Shown piece after piece: positions 35,127 to 35,284 of a stretch of 35,284 nt of DNA; the stretch's first letter is position 1, and each line of letters opens with the position of its first letter. The translations under genes and the position numbers were made by a program. Location: the NCBI RefSeq assembly GCF_001311135.1, contig NZ_BBAG01000036.1:1-35284 (forward strand). Reading direction: 5' to 3'. The DNA is from Secundilactobacillus paracollinoides DSM 15502 = JCM 11969 (GTDB taxonomy: Bacteria > Bacillota > Bacilli > Lactobacillales > Lactobacillaceae). The notes under the pieces are model-generated. The model was not told the DNA's origin, did no database searches, and worked only from the letters and a program-made list of their open reading frames with translations.

Positions 35127-35284
35127 TTGTTGGCTATCAACGCTAACAAGATATGTAGACCTTTGAAAACTGAACGAAGTTTTGTTTCACAAAGTGCAGG
35201 GCATCTCAACTGTAAGTTGAGATCAAATGTAATTTGCGAACGTCAATTCGCTTATTAACAATGTAACAACAAATGAGTCACAAA
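35127..35284 (+). other. rrs leader: Leader of an rRNA operon (16S gene just outside the window)
   Basis: After the proximal promoter comes ACCTTTGAAAACTGAACGAAG (35158-35178), the conserved pre-rRNA leader sequence of Lactobacillaceae and other Firmicutes, containing a boxA-like CTTTGAAA. A perfect hairpin ATCTCAACT-GTA-AGTTGAGAT lies at 35203-35223. The window ends before the AGAGTTTGATC start of 16S rRNA, so the gene itself is inferred. Confidence 0.75.

Overview
The window is a chromosomal stretch from a lactic acid bacterium of the family Lactobacillaceae. This is inferred from the gene order (valS-folC-mreBCD-minCD, ymfFH-rodZ-pgsA-cinA-recA-rny-ymdB-mutS-mutL), T-box leaders, Gram-positive Shine-Dalgarno sites, a LexA/DinR-type SOS box and an LtaS-type lipoteichoic acid synthase. 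I cannot fix the genus. It is almost entirely core genome: no phage, IS, CRISPR or transfer genes are visible.

Layout. 1-5327: tpx, then a valine T-box controlling valS, then folC. 5328-9962: the cell-shape and division-site block mreB, mreC, mreD, minC, minD. 9963-12573: an amino-acid ABC importer (permease, ATPase, lipoprotein) behind a histidine-type T-box whose expression platform is duplicated. 12599-15789: cls and, convergently, aspartokinase thrD. 16354-20754: ymfF, ymfH, rodZ, pgsA. 21185-25422: cinA, SOS-controlled recA, rny. 25836-31429: ymdB, mutS, mutL. 32003-34462: ykuJ and ltaS. 34463-35284: the tandem promoters and leader of an rRNA operon whose 16S gene should start just beyond the window.

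Functional themes are envelope growth (mreBCD, rodZ, pgsA, cls, ltaS), amino-acid supply sensed by tRNA charging (valS, the His-type transporter), DNA repair (recA, mutS, mutL) and RNA turnover (rny).

Two things stand out. First, intergenic regions carry a family of roughly 115-bp hairpin elements: six full copies plus two internal partial copies and one cut by the window start. Their ends are conserved, but their stem sequences differ from copy to copy while staying self-complementary. In three copies the left end sits directly on the stop codon of the upstream gene. Second, seven core genes (valS, minD, rny, ymdB, mutS, mutL, ltaS) carry twelve apparent single-base indels, mostly in short homopolymers. 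Because essential genes are hit, this looks like uncorrected sequencing error rather than decay. I therefore annotate these genes over their full extents and give each frameshift position.
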